Shown: positions 11,525-23,800 of the stretch, in pieces
Position numbering within the stretch: position 1 is the stretch's first letter
How the letters are laid out: every line of letters begins with the position of its first letter
NCBI GenBank assembly: GCA_034509755.1
Contig: CM067542.1
Coordinates: forward strand, 20,837,001 to 20,901,000
DNA: 64,000 nt
Source of the DNA: Anisodus tanguticus
Lineage: Eukaryota > Streptophyta > Magnoliopsida > Solanales > Solanaceae
Direction of reading: 5' to 3'
Made by a program: the position numbers and the translations under genes
The notes under the pieces: generated by a model
Told to the model about the DNA's origin: nothing
Seen by the model: only the letters and a program-made list of their open reading frames with translations
Databases searched by the model: none

Positions 11525-13870
11525 ATGTCTGTCCTAGGAAGTCTACAAGCCATGTCTAGTAGAGTCTTGTTTATGGGTATGTTGTGCACCATACTTATAA
11601 ACACGAGGCTATCTGACATTTAGGGATGGTTTCCATTCTTTCATATCATAAATCGTGCAGTAGAGCTGAGTTTTAAGAATTCAAGTTTAATTCATGTCAC
11701 TTACGGTTTCAGTAATGCCGGTTACCGAAAAGACTCCGGTTAGTTGATACTTGTAGCCAGTAAATGACTAATTTCTACCAAGACGATTGATACTCCAGAA
11801 GGGGCCGTATTATTGTTAAAATTTGATATTATGAGAAGTTGTCTCACTCACATACGGAAGATGAAGGAAATAATGCAAGCCTGGAAAGTGAAATGTTTAA
11901 TAAGGTAAATGAAGTACTAAGCATCGGGCCGCAGAAGATTTTAAGGATTTTCTCTGTAGACCTTATTGTATTTACGATTATAGCAATATCTTCTTCCAGA
12001 AGGATTATGATTAGCAGGGGGATTGAAGTTGGATTGAGTGTAAATACGAGTGGTATGCTCTCCGTTGAGACAGATCCATCAGGGGATATGCGTAAGTTGC
12101 TTTCCCAGGGATCGGTGAATCCTATAGCACCAGAGGAGTTGAGGAAGGCTCATGTACCATTAGTCCTACCACCGGCTCCGACTGATTAGGATGTAAGGAG
12201 ACCGGTGCAGGTATTCAATCAATTGGTTGTCTCTCAGGAACGACCTCATCCTGAAGCATTTGATAGAGATATGCCCCTTGGTGAGTCAGGGAGCTTATAA
12301 CCGAAGGAATTTATTAATCAAGGATCGACGATATTTAAAGGGTTCAAAGATGCCGATAACTCGGGGTCAAAATTATAAAGGTCGAGTGAGACCGCCTTGT
12401 AGTCAAGTAGCAACTTTGACAGAAGCATCAGAAGGAAATAAATTCAGAGAGCAGCAGTATATCGAGCATAGCCACAAAAATGCTAGAAGGTGCAACAATT
12501 GAGCCATAGCAACCGAGAATAAAATGCAGCAACATGTGCATCATTAAACTACCAAGGTGTAACAAGAAGATGCAGCAACAATGGGATCAAAACAACAACA
12601 GCTCGAGGACATTTGGGATTTGAAAATCACCAAGTCATGCAAAGAAAAAAGGGGTGAAGAATGAGTATCACAACTTGCTCAAGTAACATATGGATTATTA
12701 TATTAGATAAAGGATAGGATATCCAAAGGAGTGGGTGAGCACACAAAATAGCTTCATGAATGTAACCTCCGTATAATAATAAGGGCAATTGAGGACGAGA
12801 ATTATGGTACAATAAAATGATGGTCGTAGGAAATATGAAAACAGTAATAAGTACGAATGTACTGATATGATTAAGTATCAAGGCAGAAATGTTTTCTACT
12901 TAGTGACGAATAGAATGAAGGATTACAATAGGAAGGATAAAAAGGTGGATGAAATTATAGTTATGCAGGTCTCACAAAGGTATAATCATTCTAGAACAGT
13001 GTAAGGATCAATGGTGGAGGAGGGACAGAAGAACTCTTCGACCAAATGTGGCGATTCTCTAGTGTTCAGGAAGGGAGTATGAGAGGTACTTGGAGATAAG
13101 AGATTTTCCCCAAGGCAATTTGAAATGAAAATGTAAAGGTAAGACGAATGAGCACTCGATCGGTGGGAGATATAATAATGATAAGACAAGAAAGCTTGAC
13201 AAGTCATGGGATCATGTAACACCATAAGTTGGATCTAAACATACGAAGCATCAGTTCCACAACATATGCAGTCGTACCTTCCAGGAAGTATGTAAACAGA
13301 AGTAACAATGAGTAAAGCTCGAGATTAACGCCTAAACAGGTGGAGCCAATGACGCCTATGGATACAAGGTACACATTAAAGATACATGTCAAAGAGATAA
13401 TGACATTATAATAAAGATAAAATGTTGGGCAAATACAGATATCTATGAGCATTATTGAACTGATCAAAGGTTCTACGAGATAGATAAAGTAATGGGTTTA
13501 CAGCTTAACAAGATCGAGGGAATCTTTTCCAAAGCGCCATTGACGGAAAGAGTTAGCCATGAGGCCAGTGGTGGAATTCAAATCTAAGTATACCGACTAG
13601 GTTTGGATATAGTAGGTCAATGTCATGTGATGTAAAATTTTCTAGAATCTTCCACGTACGGAATGAGGGAATAAATTAACAGCTCATCCCTTATGAGTTG
13701 GTAATGCAAAGGATCAGAGTCAGGAGCAATGTTTAAGATTACGTATGTGTACAAGAATATATACCAAGAGGAGTACGACAAGTAAGAAAATGAGTAGACA
13801 AGTAGTTGTGATCGTTGGTTACGCGACAAGGATTAGATATGTCACCCCAACATTCGAGAATGAATGTTTT
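11525..13870 (+). other. interior of the LARD-like element
   Basis: About 2.3 kb between the primer-binding site and the polypurine tract. The longest plus-strand ORF (11839-12189, 116 codons) ends with a proline-rich segment VPLVLPPAPTD, which could be a gag relic, but no zinc knuckle or enzyme motif is visible. From 12600 the sequence is purine-rich on the plus strand, so long minus-strand ORFs (12627-12881, 13204-13467) arise by chance. Confidence 0.6.
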
Positions 13871-13884
13871 TAAGGGGGGAAGGA
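13871..13884 (+). promoter_or_regulatory. polypurine tract of the LARD-like element
   Basis: AAGGGGGGAAGGA directly before the TGTAACATCCC start of the 3' LTR. Confidence 0.85.
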
Positions 13885-15841
13885 TGTAACATCCCATAAT
13901 TTTGGGCGATGGCTTGAGCACCTAAACGTGTGCAAGTAGACCCGAGCGTCGGGGAATTTATGTTATATTTACGTATGCTAATAAAGAGCTTAGCATATAA
14001 AATGATAAAACCCCAAAATAATTTTGGACGTAACAGGTATGATGACGGGGATCGGAAATAAATTTAGTGTGTGCATAAAGAGGTTATGGACTAGTGTCAT
14101 ATCACAATGTTATGACATTGAGTATATAAAGTTCTTATAAATTATCAAGATTTAAGTGAATTGGGATAACGAAATTAATTATATGTGTGATTGATTAATC
14201 ATGAGATTAATTAATTAAGTGGAGGGGACAAAGTGAGTGGAGTTATGTACGTGTAAACATGGTAGAAATGCACCTAAATGACAAGGCTAAGTTGAGTGAA
14301 AGACATAATGATGGACAATCATTAAGGACATTAATAACTAGTTAGGCATAGTTTTAAAAGGGGGTTGCACGTATCTAATTGTTTGCCCACTTTTTTTTTC
14401 AGCAACTAAACTCAATCCAAAGGCAACTAGTCTAAGATAGCTAATTGGTTTACTAGTGTGGTAACGTGAATCATTTATGCAAGATCCACCAAATTCCATT
14501 TGGTATGTAACTGAAACAATACGTTTCAGTTTTGTTGGATTTGAAAACAAAGAGAGTATGGAGCAGTAGCTAAATTCGTGGGAATTGGAATTGGAATGTC
14601 CTAAATTAGAGGCAACAACATTACAGGAAACGTCCTCCTTCCCTTTTTAATAACAAGGTATGTTAAGGCAAATTATTTCTTTCTTTTGACATGTTCTATG
14701 TAACGAATCTATAATCGTGATATTGCTCCATAATTTATTCTACTCCTAGTAGTTAAGAATATTCATGTTATTGATTCCTATGCTAAAAGCATGTCTAAAT
14801 ATGTTCCTAAGACCTTATCGTGGCATACAGAAAAGATGTTGATATTCACAATGTTAGCCAAAGGTGAAAGGATATTATGTCACTCGGGATATTTTATTGT
14901 TATTCATGCATATTCATTTGCATTGCATTCATATATTACCCTGGACTCACTTGTGCTATGCACACTACTATATGGTAAATATTATATATATGGGATATCG
15001 AGAAAGGGGTAGACCTTATATACGCACACCACCTGCAGCTGGTACAGACTATCACAAAAGAGCCCTAAGAGGCCAATAATGAAGCCTGTGTGGCTTATAT
15101 GATATAACCTGATGCCCACAGAGGCGGTTATGGGAAGATGCATGTGTGGCCATTAGTATACCGCATTTGCATCATACATACATTCATTAACCATTATATG
15201 GTATAATGCCCACAGAGGCTGTTATGGTAAGGAAGATGCCCAATGAGGCCGATGTATAAGTATACTGCATTGTGCATAACATTTAGACATATGTATTAGG
15301 GCCCTCAGAGGTATTTACTGTTAGTTGGTTGTTTCTGTTTCAGTTGTTATTGTATCCCTGTGTTGTTATTATTCATGCCTGACATACTTAGTATATCAGT
15401 CGTACTGACGTCCCTTTTGTCGGGGGACGCTGCATTTCATGCCCCGCAGGTTCAGTTAAAGAGGGTGACGGTTCACGCTAGTAGGTTGCTGGTTCAGCTG
15501 ATGTTGGAGCACTCTATTTGTTTCAGAGTTGCAGTCTGGTCGTGGTACAGTATTTCTGCATACACATATGGGTATGTCGAGGTCCTGTCCAGTCCTTGTG
15601 ATGTCATGTATTCCTTAGAGGCTTGTAGACATGTGTCCTGTGTATAGTAGACTTGTATGGCCTTGTCGGCCTTGGTATGAGTATGTATATATATAAGTTG
15701 GTTTTCTGAATAAATATTTCACATATTGGTCTTTCGGCTTAGTCCGTATTTAATTGTGATTCGGTGTTGACAATGTGATTGGCGGTACCCGACGGGTGGG
15801 GTCCGGGTGCCCGTTGCGGCCCTCCGGTTTGGGTCGTGACA
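13885..15841 (+). repeat. 3' LTR of the LARD-like element
   Basis: About 1.96 kb, starting TGTAACATCCCATAATTTTG and ending GGGTCGTGACA. It is near-identical in order to 9527-11508, with scattered substitutions and short indels (for example around 14575 and 15085). Confidence 0.92.
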
Positions 15842-17045
15842 TATACCCTGCCGATAAACTATTTATTATACATGTCTATAGTGTTATCGGCATGTGGAAT
15901 AAAAGGTCATTTGACTTGAGGTCAATACGCACCTTGTTTACAGAATGATGTACTTTGACCAAGTTCTAAGCTTAAACTCCTTCTGGATAAAATACGGCTT
16001 GTGTTGGGTGCATCAGGATGTAAATCAAGGTGGTAGTTGAGCCAAGAATATGATTCGTTCCTCGATTGGAAATTCGAGAGAGCACTCAACTTCTCAATGT
16101 TATTGGGTTGACTAAAGTCATTGGCCAGTGCAAGAGATATATTTAGAATATGGTCTAGTTATCAACTAATAAATGTGAGATAAAGTAATTAAGCCATTTG
16201 GATAGACACTTGGCAAATCCTAAGCTTAGTCGAGTGTGTCGCGAATGAAAGAAATTTATAGTTCCGCATAAAGGTTAAGTTTGTTGGATTCATGTAAACG
16301 TACTTCACATATTGAGTTCGTCATACGACGCAGTCTAGTAGTTTCGTATGGACCTTAATTAGATTAATGTCGATATGTGACGGCCTATAGGGTCACATTA
16401 TATGCGATTGTTTCTTCGATCTAAGAGTGTATTGAGAAAGTATTAAATATTCGATTAAGATTCGAGATATTTAATTTATAATAATTATGGAATATTTCTA
16501 TTTGATAGAAATTATTTAATTAAGTCGAGTTGGATTTCAGATTTAATTAAATGTATTGGATATATTATATGGATACTCGGACAAATACAGAGAAGCAATT
16601 GGGCCAGAAATTACTGGCCCAAAATGGGAGTTTGGACATCCACTTTGGGCGTGTAAAGTGGACTAGCTGGACTAGTCCATTGAACATTAACATGGGCCCA
16701 GGTTTTCCTGTTTTATATCTGTTTAGGTTTTGTCCTGAACTCACATATATACAACACATACCCCATAATTATAGGAAGATAGAAAACAATTTCTCAGTTC
16801 CTAAAGCAAGATTTCCTAGCTTTCTTGAATAGGAAATACACTGGAGTTAGATCTTGCAATCGAGGAAACAAATTGCGTGGATACCTTAGTGTTGAATCCC
16901 GCGTACAAAAACCTGTAAGTTTTCTTTTATCATATTTTGAACATACAACATGATTATCGCATAAGCCATGCAAGAATTATTGTTTAGTAAAAAATTTAAA
17001 CTTCCGATGTGCTTACTACTTGTTTACGAACCAACAAATCGTTCA
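15842..17045 (+). repeat. 3' LTR of copia element 1, second part
   Basis: Starts TATACCCTGCCGATAAAC and corresponds to 2058-3265 of the 5' LTR. It ends CAACAAATCGTTCA, followed by the element's duplication TGTAT. Confidence 0.92.
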
Positions 17046-17050
17046 TGTAT

Positions 17051-18799
17051 TTCACCCTCCTAAAATATTTTAAAGATGTGCCAAGTGATATACATGTCAT
17101 TTAAACTTAATGCATAAAAACTTCTCAACTATCACTGTTTTGCCACTTTCACTTAAACTATCTAATGCTTTTGTTTTCGCATTAACTATAATATTTGAAG
17201 GTTAAAAATCCCTAAATTAATATTGCTCAATCCGCCTAGTGGCACTACGTGTGACCTTTTATTTTTAGCCCAAGTTAAAACTCTACTAAAGTTAATAATA
17301 AAAAAAATAAACTAGTTAATGGTAAAATCAAATAAAAGAATCAAAAATGAAAAATAAAAAGGAATGAGTCATTGATTTCGTAAATTATCAAAAAGTAGGA
17401 TTTTCCGTTTAGGGGTTTCAATTGTTTTTTTTTTTGTTTTTGAAAAGTAATTAATATTTTTTGAGCTTGATGTCGGGCAGTTACATAAAATATTTATTTT
17501 CATCTTTAAAAAAACTATAATTTTCAAAGAAGATTAAATGAAATCAAGAAAAGGGTGTTGACGAAGGTGTTCTTTTAATAATTTAAGAAAAAAATGAAAG
17601 AAGAAAGAGATAAATAATTTTATATGAAACTCAAATACATAAACCTAGATTAATTCGGTTAAAAAGAAAGTGAAGAAGACGATGAACAACTAAAGAATAT
17701 ATAAAAAAAAAGAGAAAAAGCTAATAAATCTAAAAAAGTTACAATATTAGTTTAATTAGCCATAAAAAAATTCAACGTGGCATCCTTTTTTCACCCCCAC
17801 ACGCCATTCAAAAAGTTATCACAAACTCTTTGTTATCTGTCTCTTCAGTGGAGGCTTTTTCATTTTCAGAAAAATATTATTCACGCGGTAATAGAAATAC
17901 TCAATAATTTAAATATGATATTTGTGAAACAATGATAACTTACGAGCCTTTTAAGTAAGTGTTACAAATACTTTGCCATCTATCAATTCAGGGAGTTTTA
18001 ATTCTTGTAAGTTATAATTAAGTGATTAGCGAAAATAACGTATAAAGACATAATATATAGATAGACATCAAAAATTATAATATTAATTTAATTAGCGGTT
18101 AAATTTTTAATATGGCATCTTTTTTTACCTACGCGTCATTCAGAAAGTCATCACATACTCTTTGATATATGTTCCTTTAAAAGAGGTATTTTAATCTTTA
18201 AAAAATAATATTGACGCGGTAATAAAAATATCCAATAGATTAAATATAATATTTGCAAAATAATGATATCTTACGACTTACGAGGTTATTAGTAATTATA
18301 AAAGTTTGATGGATAACTTATTTTACCCCACAAGTCTTTAAGTAAGTGTTAACAAATACTTTGCCATTTATCAAGTCAGGGAGTTTTAATATTTGTAAGT
18401 TACAATTCAATGATAACGAAAATAATGTATAAAGACATAATACATAGATAGACACCTTAATTTGGCTTTAACTGACAATTAAACATCCAAATTCTAAAAA
18501 TATTCATTTATGCACTTTAACTTAGCTTAAATTAGCCCCATTTATAAACACACTTTTCGAATCTATATTTTTAAATTATACATTTTAAATGTGTATTTTC
18601 AAAGTTGGGGTGTTTAGCAGGATTATCAAGTTAAGATGTAAGAGGTGCAATTACAAAGTTGGGATGTTTAGATGCTGAGTTAAGGTCCGTGTGTATATTG
18701 TGACAAATATAAAACTTGCAAAAACATGATAATTTAAGGTTTTATTTTTTAGTCATTAACTCAAATTGATATTAGTATGCACACTGTGCGTGGGTAAAT
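17051..18799. other. AT-rich intergenic stretch upstream of the gene
   Basis: No gene, tRNA or coding domain is seen. The main structure is the diverged duplication at 17741-18460. The last part (18460-18790) should contain the promoter of the downstream gene. AGGCCTTAAAAGGCC at about 18807 is a short palindrome near the presumed transcription start. Confidence 0.5.
17741..18460 (+). repeat. diverged tandem duplication, two copies of 330-390 bp
   Basis: Copy 1 is about 17741-18072 and copy 2 about 18074-18460. Shared landmarks, in the same order, are ATATTA(G/A)TTTAATTAGC, GTGGCATC / ATGGCATC before a T-run, ATTCA(A/G)AAAGT(T/C)ATCACA, ACGCGGTAATA, TACTTTGCCAT, AGGGAGTTTTAAT and GTATAAAGACATAATA(T/C)ATAG. 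The copies differ at many sites and by indels, so the duplication is old. Confidence 0.8.
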
Positions 18800-18866
18800 T
18801 AAACAGGCCTTAAAAGGCCGCTGCTTGGCTTCCTCTTTTCTATTCCCCTTCATCGGCAACGTTACA

Positions 18867-18893
18867 ATGCCGACTCCTTCGATGGAATTCTAG
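18867..18893 (+). promoter_or_regulatory. upstream ORF 1 (8 codons)
   Basis: ATG at 18867 to TAG at 18893 encodes MPTPSMEF within the presumed 5' UTR. If transcribed, it could reduce initiation at the main start. The stop overlaps the telo-box-like motif. Confidence 0.4.
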
Positions 18894-18898
18894 GGTTT
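18891..18898 (+). promoter_or_regulatory. telo-box-like motif
   Basis: TAGGGTTT, the reverse complement of the plant telo-box AAACCCTA. It is often found near transcription starts of housekeeping genes. The match is exact, but the role here is inferred. Confidence 0.4.
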
Positions 18899-18900
18899 TA

Positions 18901-19032
18901 ATGATCGGCATTGCCATTTTTCTCACTATTTCTTCCTTCGTCGCACTTTTCCAACTGAGTTTGAGCTTACTCTCCCCGAATTTCCTCTACATTTCGCTAA
19001 ATTCTCATCGTCTGTCTCGAAATTCTAAGTGA
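18901..19032 (+). promoter_or_regulatory. upstream ORF 2 (43 codons, hydrophobic)
   Basis: ATG 18901 to TGA 19032 lies in the presumed 5' UTR. It begins MIGIAIFLTISSFVALFQLS and is strongly hydrophobic over the first 30 residues, like a signal or membrane segment. Whether it is translated is unknown. It could equally be a chance frame in a pyrimidine-rich leader. Confidence 0.35.
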
Positions 19033-19584
19033 TCACCGACGGTGAACTTTGGTAATGTCGTTATGTTATCCATTTCTTCAGTTAATTTATTTTTACAGAT
19101 TTATAATTGATTTTTTTTAAAAGAAAAAAATAATAATTCTAGTATAGGCGGTTTATGATGATTCAAATGAAGCTTAACTCATCAATTGTTTAGTCAATTT
19201 CCTATATATAAATATGTCTTGTCGATAAGTAGTAGTATATATACTTGGATAAATAAGTATATAGTTTGATATTTTGAGGTTTATATCTATTTAGGAAATT
19301 ATAGTAAAAGTAGTTGAAGATGTTACGTAAAACTGAACTCTTTTTCACTTGCCAATTTATGTGTGATTTTTTGTAGTGGCATTGTGCCATATAATTCAAC
19401 GTGCAATGCATGATCAATGTACTTGACATACCAGTTTCTGGGCCTTTTTTTTTTTTTTTTAGCACTCATTGATTTTAATTTGGTTTTTGATTCACATAGT
19501 GATACATATCAGGACATGCATTTTTGGTTCATTTATGAAAAAAAAGGATCTTTTACATTTTTTGTTGGATAAGCGAAACATTTT

Positions 19585-19797
19585 TTCTTTTTGATAACCG
19601 TGGTGTCCATGCCAACTTATGTGCACCAACTAATTTCACGGGATACCTGCCACCTCCCACTAGCAACAAGTACCATGGACAAGGCTAGGACAAATGAGAA
19701 GAAATCACCTAGTGTTTTGTCTCTGATGAGATTTAAACTTGAGACCTCATAATTGTCAACTCACTTCATTAACCACTAGGTCACAACCTTGGGTTCT
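19585..19797 (-). mobile_element. tRNA-derived SINE, minus strand
   Basis: It is flanked by AAGCGAAACATTTT (19571-19584) and AAGTGAAACATTTT (19798-19811), a 14-bp duplication with one change. On the minus strand it starts near a pol III A-box-like GACCTAGTGG and a decayed B-box-like GGTCTCAAGTTTAAATC, and ends in an A-rich tail (plus strand TTTTTTCTTTTTG). The order A box, B box, A-rich tail supports a tRNA-derived SINE. It lies in the intron between exons 1 and 2. Confidence 0.85.
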
Positions 19798-20740
19798 AAG
19801 TGAAACATTTTATCATGGATACTTGTGGTATTTTATTGGATAAATTTTGATAATTCAAGTTCTAGTTTTGCCTGAAATTAACTTTTCCAGAGTATTACTT
19901 GGGATGGGTTCCCTTAGGTTGAAAACCAGCCTAAACATGGTCTAACAATGATAATCCTTCGACTCGATAAAGGGGAGTGTAGATAGTTTATATAACCAAC
20001 TCCAACTAATTTGGGATTGACGAAGTGATTGATGATTGAATCTGGGGAACTTCCTCAAATTTTACCACTTAAACTTTACTTTTGCGGTTGCTACTCTCAT
20101 CAGTGTTTTTTCGTCCATAAACATATATCCTATTAATTGTTCTTGATGAAATTAACAAGGATTTACATCTCCTTTACAAAAGGGTCCAATACCCTAACAT
20201 GTCTATAGATCGAGGTTACCTTAGCATTCTAAGAAAAATTTCGATACAGTTCGTAGTCAGAAGTTTGCTTGTTATTACTACCTTCCACACTTAATGCCTT
20301 CTATTTTTTACCCATTTCCTTTGTGTTATGCATTTTCCTGATGCTATGACTTTGAAGGCTAGTGTTCCTTATAGAGTGGAGGATAGTTCAGATCTTTTGA
20401 TGCCAAAATTTTCTTTACTTACATGTGTGTATGATGCAACTATTGATGAAGAAAGAGACTTCTAAATGGTCGTCCGTTCATTTTAATTATTTACTTAGTC
20501 AAATAAGAAAAATAAGAGACTTTTTAAGTGTTAAGGGGCTAAGAGTGCTTACAGCAACAATGAGTTGGAAAACCCCTATTTGAAGTCTTGGTGTTCTCTT
20601 TATTCTGCATGTAGTATTTTTTTGTCTTTCCATTTAATCAGGAATTATAGGTTGTTCACTTTGTACATAACTTGATCAAACATAGTTTTCTAGTATAACA
20701 TTCTTCAAATTTACAGGAAAATTATCTTTTCTTATTGTAG

Positions 20741-20837
20741 ATTCTCAAGAACTTGATGGTATGTCCTCTTGGAAGTGGGAGAATGGAAGCTTTGACAAGG
20801 CTTCCTGTAGCTGGAAATATCCAACAAATAGCTTCAG
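20741..20837 (+). CDS. zinc-finger gene exon 2 (start codon)
   Basis: Acceptor TTGTAG/ATTC; donor TTCAG/GTGAAT. Coding starts at ATG 20756 and ends in phase 1 (27 codons plus one base). Fifteen bases of 5' UTR precede the start. A second in-frame ATG lies ten codons in (MEALTRLP). Confidence 0.82.
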
Positions 20838-23800
20838 GTGAATAATAGAACTCAATTCAGAATGTGTTTATGTCCATTTAATTGTGCCCTATCATGTTTG
20901 CAATAAATCTTAACCTGGCCCGGTGTACTCCTCATTGTCTTATATCCTTCTATTTTCTTTTCCCACTATTTTTTTACTTTTGTTTGTTGAGATATTTTAC
21001 CTTTGTTTCTCACTGCCTTCTTTCCTTGGCAGAGGAAGCAGGCCGCCATAAATTAGCTGCTAACATTCAAAGAGAATTGAGAGAGGCAGATGAAGCAAAT
21101 TTGATTGATGAAGAAGGTATTTATGTTCTCTAGCTTTTTCACCTCAGATCCAGATGCTTGACAGGGAAGATGAGAAAAAGTTCATGTTGATAGTGGTTTG
21201 ATTTGCATGCTTTTTTGATAAAGATCTACTTTTTCATCTAGATTCACAATTTTAACAGTTAGGTAAATACTAGTTTAAGAAATCTCAGTGTAGCAAGTGT
21301 TGAAGTTTCAGGTGTATCAATCGGTTTACCATTTAATGCATCTATATTTGCTCTTATTGTTCAATCACCTCGACACGCTCTTCTTGCAGATATGCACGTG
21401 TTTGGATTGAGGCCACTTTCAGATCCTTTGCATTTGGTAAGGTCCAGAAAGTACCTGTTAAATCTTGACAAGATCGTTCTACTTGTTGATACCATCACAA
21501 AATTTTTATTGCTAGACAAGTTTTCTTCCAATAATTCCTTCACATTTGTGTTTGTAAAAGAGCATTGGCTTTCTTTTGTCTATGTCAGTATTCAGAAAAC
21601 ATGAAAAATAGAATGATAATGATATAAATGCAGTGCCATACATGTTTTCTTTAACCTCGTATATAGCTAAGTAAGCTTTATCTGCAGGCTGTGCATGACT
21701 ATCATAAGTTAAGGCAGAAATTACTTATCAAAAAGAAGGATAAAGGCAGATTTGGGTTACAAGTAGTTGTACCGCAATTTAGAACTCAACTATGACTTCC
21801 GTCTGAATGTGTCTAGGGAGAAACAGCTGAATAAACCACATCCTTCAGCATCTACTCTGATAAATTACTCATCTAATATGGAATAAAAGATCAGAGAAAT
21901 TAAGGTGGAACTTCTATTTCGTGTTTTACTTGAAAAAGATAGAACCCCAAGAAGAAAAACCAATTGAGTTCACGCATCTCAAGGGATATTAGATATTATA
22001 AAATTTTGAGTTTAGAAAGGGAAGATAGTATTTCATAACTACCGAGTGCGAATAAATTGAAGATATTTCTTGGCTGCTTCCATTTGAAGAAATTAAACCA
22101 TTAAATTTAGAGGAGGGGGAGCTATATATGTTAATATGAAGATACAGTAGTAACCTTATTAGGGGGACAAAATTCTATTAATCAGTCAATAATTAGGCCT
22201 CAATCCCAAAATAGTTCGTGTTGACAATATAAATCCTCAGCAGCCATTCTGTCTATTCGAGTCCACAATACTAAAAAGTTTTGTCTTAAGACAAATTAGG
22301 GTTCTTCTCGAAATTTCATATTTATCCCTACACTAATATTGAAGTCTTTAACCAGATTAAAAAGGACTTTGGTAAACACTAGACTTAGTATAAGTATAAC
22401 AATGACTAAGCTATTTTCTCACTTGTGATATCGTATATATAGATCCTTTGCCTCCATCTTGTGTTCTACCCTTAATTAGTCTGCCTTCTGAGAAAATCTT
22501 TCTAACAATTTGTTTTGTTTTTCTCCTTGAAAAGGGATAAAGTCTTTTCTAAATACTCCCAACCATATGATTTTATGTCCACCTTATTCTATTTTGGCGC
22601 CTTAATCATCATAATGGATTAGAGAAGTTAAATTATTGTTCCTACATCAATAGCCCTATCAGCAAAGGCATGCGGACTTTTATTGCTAGAATCTAGTTGG
22701 AGTTCAAATTTGAGACTTTCGGTTTTTGTTTTGGCTTTAGAAATCAAGTTGTTTTGTTTTGTTGTTGGAGATCAATTAGAGTGTAGGATATTGCTGTTGG
22801 GTTTGTCCTATGGAAAAACATATTAAAGGATAAAACATGTTTTAGGCTTTTCCAATAGATGAGATTAATTTATTAGAACCAACTAAACAATATTTTCTTT
22901 TCGCTATTGAAAAGTGTTTACAAATATAAAACATGCGCACATCCACACACTGATATATATATTTATATATATGTATGTATATAAGAATATATATTGTAAA
23001 TACCTTTCAGCAGTATATATAGGTTGGAAAAAGGTCATTTTTCCAAGAAAGAGCAAATATCATGAAAAAGTGGGGTTTGGGGATGGGGGTTGATTGGAAA
23101 ACCCAGAATGCAACAACACTTTATGATACTGTTTCATTCCACCATCACAGGTGGGGTCCACTTTGTTTTGTTTGCTGAAAACGTCTTTGTTTATGAGGAC
23201 ACCTCATGTTGTGCGAAGGGATCCTTAATGACCATGCTAGTCAAAAGTTGTCTCTAGACATTGTAACCGGATGAAAATATGGTTAGTTTTCCACCACAAC
23301 AACAACATACCCAGTGTGATATCATAAGTGGGGTCTTGGGAGAGGGGTGCATGCAGACCTTACCCCTACCTTGGGTGAGGTAGAGAGGTGTTTCTGATAA
23401 AAATATGTTTAGTATTCCAAATATTAATTCCTCTAGTGTACTTTGTTTAGCTTATTTACCTGCGCTAGTTACTGCTTACTTTTCCGTTTCTCTTGCTTTG
23501 ATCTGGCTGTGCTTTTACATTTTCTTTGCGTGTGCTTATGCTCTGTCTTGAGCCGAGGGTCTCCCGAAAATGTGCCGCTCTACCTGCCAAGGTAGAGGTA
23601 AGGTCTGCGTACACTCTACCCTCTCCAGACCCCACGTTGTGGGATTTCACTGGGTATGTTGTTGTTGTTGTTGTATTCCAAACATTAATATTTGAATTTT
23701 ATGTTCTGGTTACGTTACCAATTTAATTTTCAACACTTTATGCTACCCCTTTTTAGTACGCCTTTCCCATATGAATAATGATAGGCAGACTTTGACTAGC

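Larger units (their letters stand above)
9527..15841 (+). mobile_element. LARD-like non-autonomous LTR element nested in copia LTR
   Basis: Two direct LTRs of nearly 2 kb flank a 2.4-kb interior. It lies inside the 3' LTR of copia element 1. The flanks are TATGC (9522-9526) and TATAC (15842-15846); the uninterrupted 5' LTR reads TATAC at this point, so the 5-bp duplication was TATAC with one later change. A primer-binding site and a polypurine tract are present, but I can see no protease, RT, RNase H or integrase domain on either strand. That matches the LARD class (large retrotransposon derivatives), which need enzymes from another element. The PBS-adjacent sequence resembles Ty3/gypsy chromovirus leaders of Solanaceae, so gypsy ancestry is my inference. 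Confidence 0.88.
1694..17045 (+). mobile_element. Ty1/copia retrotransposon, nested and degenerate
   Basis: This is a plus-strand copia element with the order LTR, primer-binding site, long leader, gag, protease, integrase, reverse transcriptase, RNase H, LTR. It is flanked by a perfect 5-bp target-site duplication TGTAT at 1689-1693 and 17046-17050. Both LTRs run from TGAAAGTATG to a TTCA end. The 3' LTR is interrupted by a separate element at 9527-15841. Without that insertion the element is about 9.0 kb. The coding region carries many stops and frameshifts, so it is not autonomous now. The integrase-before-RT order and the YVDD polymerase motif identify the superfamily; I do not assign a lineage. 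Confidence 0.93.
18800..19051 (+). other. 5' UTR exon of the zinc-finger gene (exon 1)
   Basis: Inferred non-coding first exon. It is C/T-rich in the way of plant leaders (CTTCCTCTTTTCTATTCCCC), carries a telo-box-like TAGGGTTT at 18891, and ends at a good donor (CTTTG/GTAATG after 19051). It would splice to the acceptor at 20740. The start near 18800 is a guess; it needs a transcript. Confidence 0.55.

Noticed and set aside
12627..13467. Minus-strand ORFs in the LARD interior
   Set aside because: They follow from purine bias of the plus strand and have no motif or agreement between neighbours.
21688..21793. A possible extra exon (AVHDYHKLRQKLLIKKKDKG) after TCTGCAG
   Set aside because: It would follow exon 4 in phase but splits the link between DPLHL and the VCCNACKK finger, and has no good donor. 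I treat it as chance.
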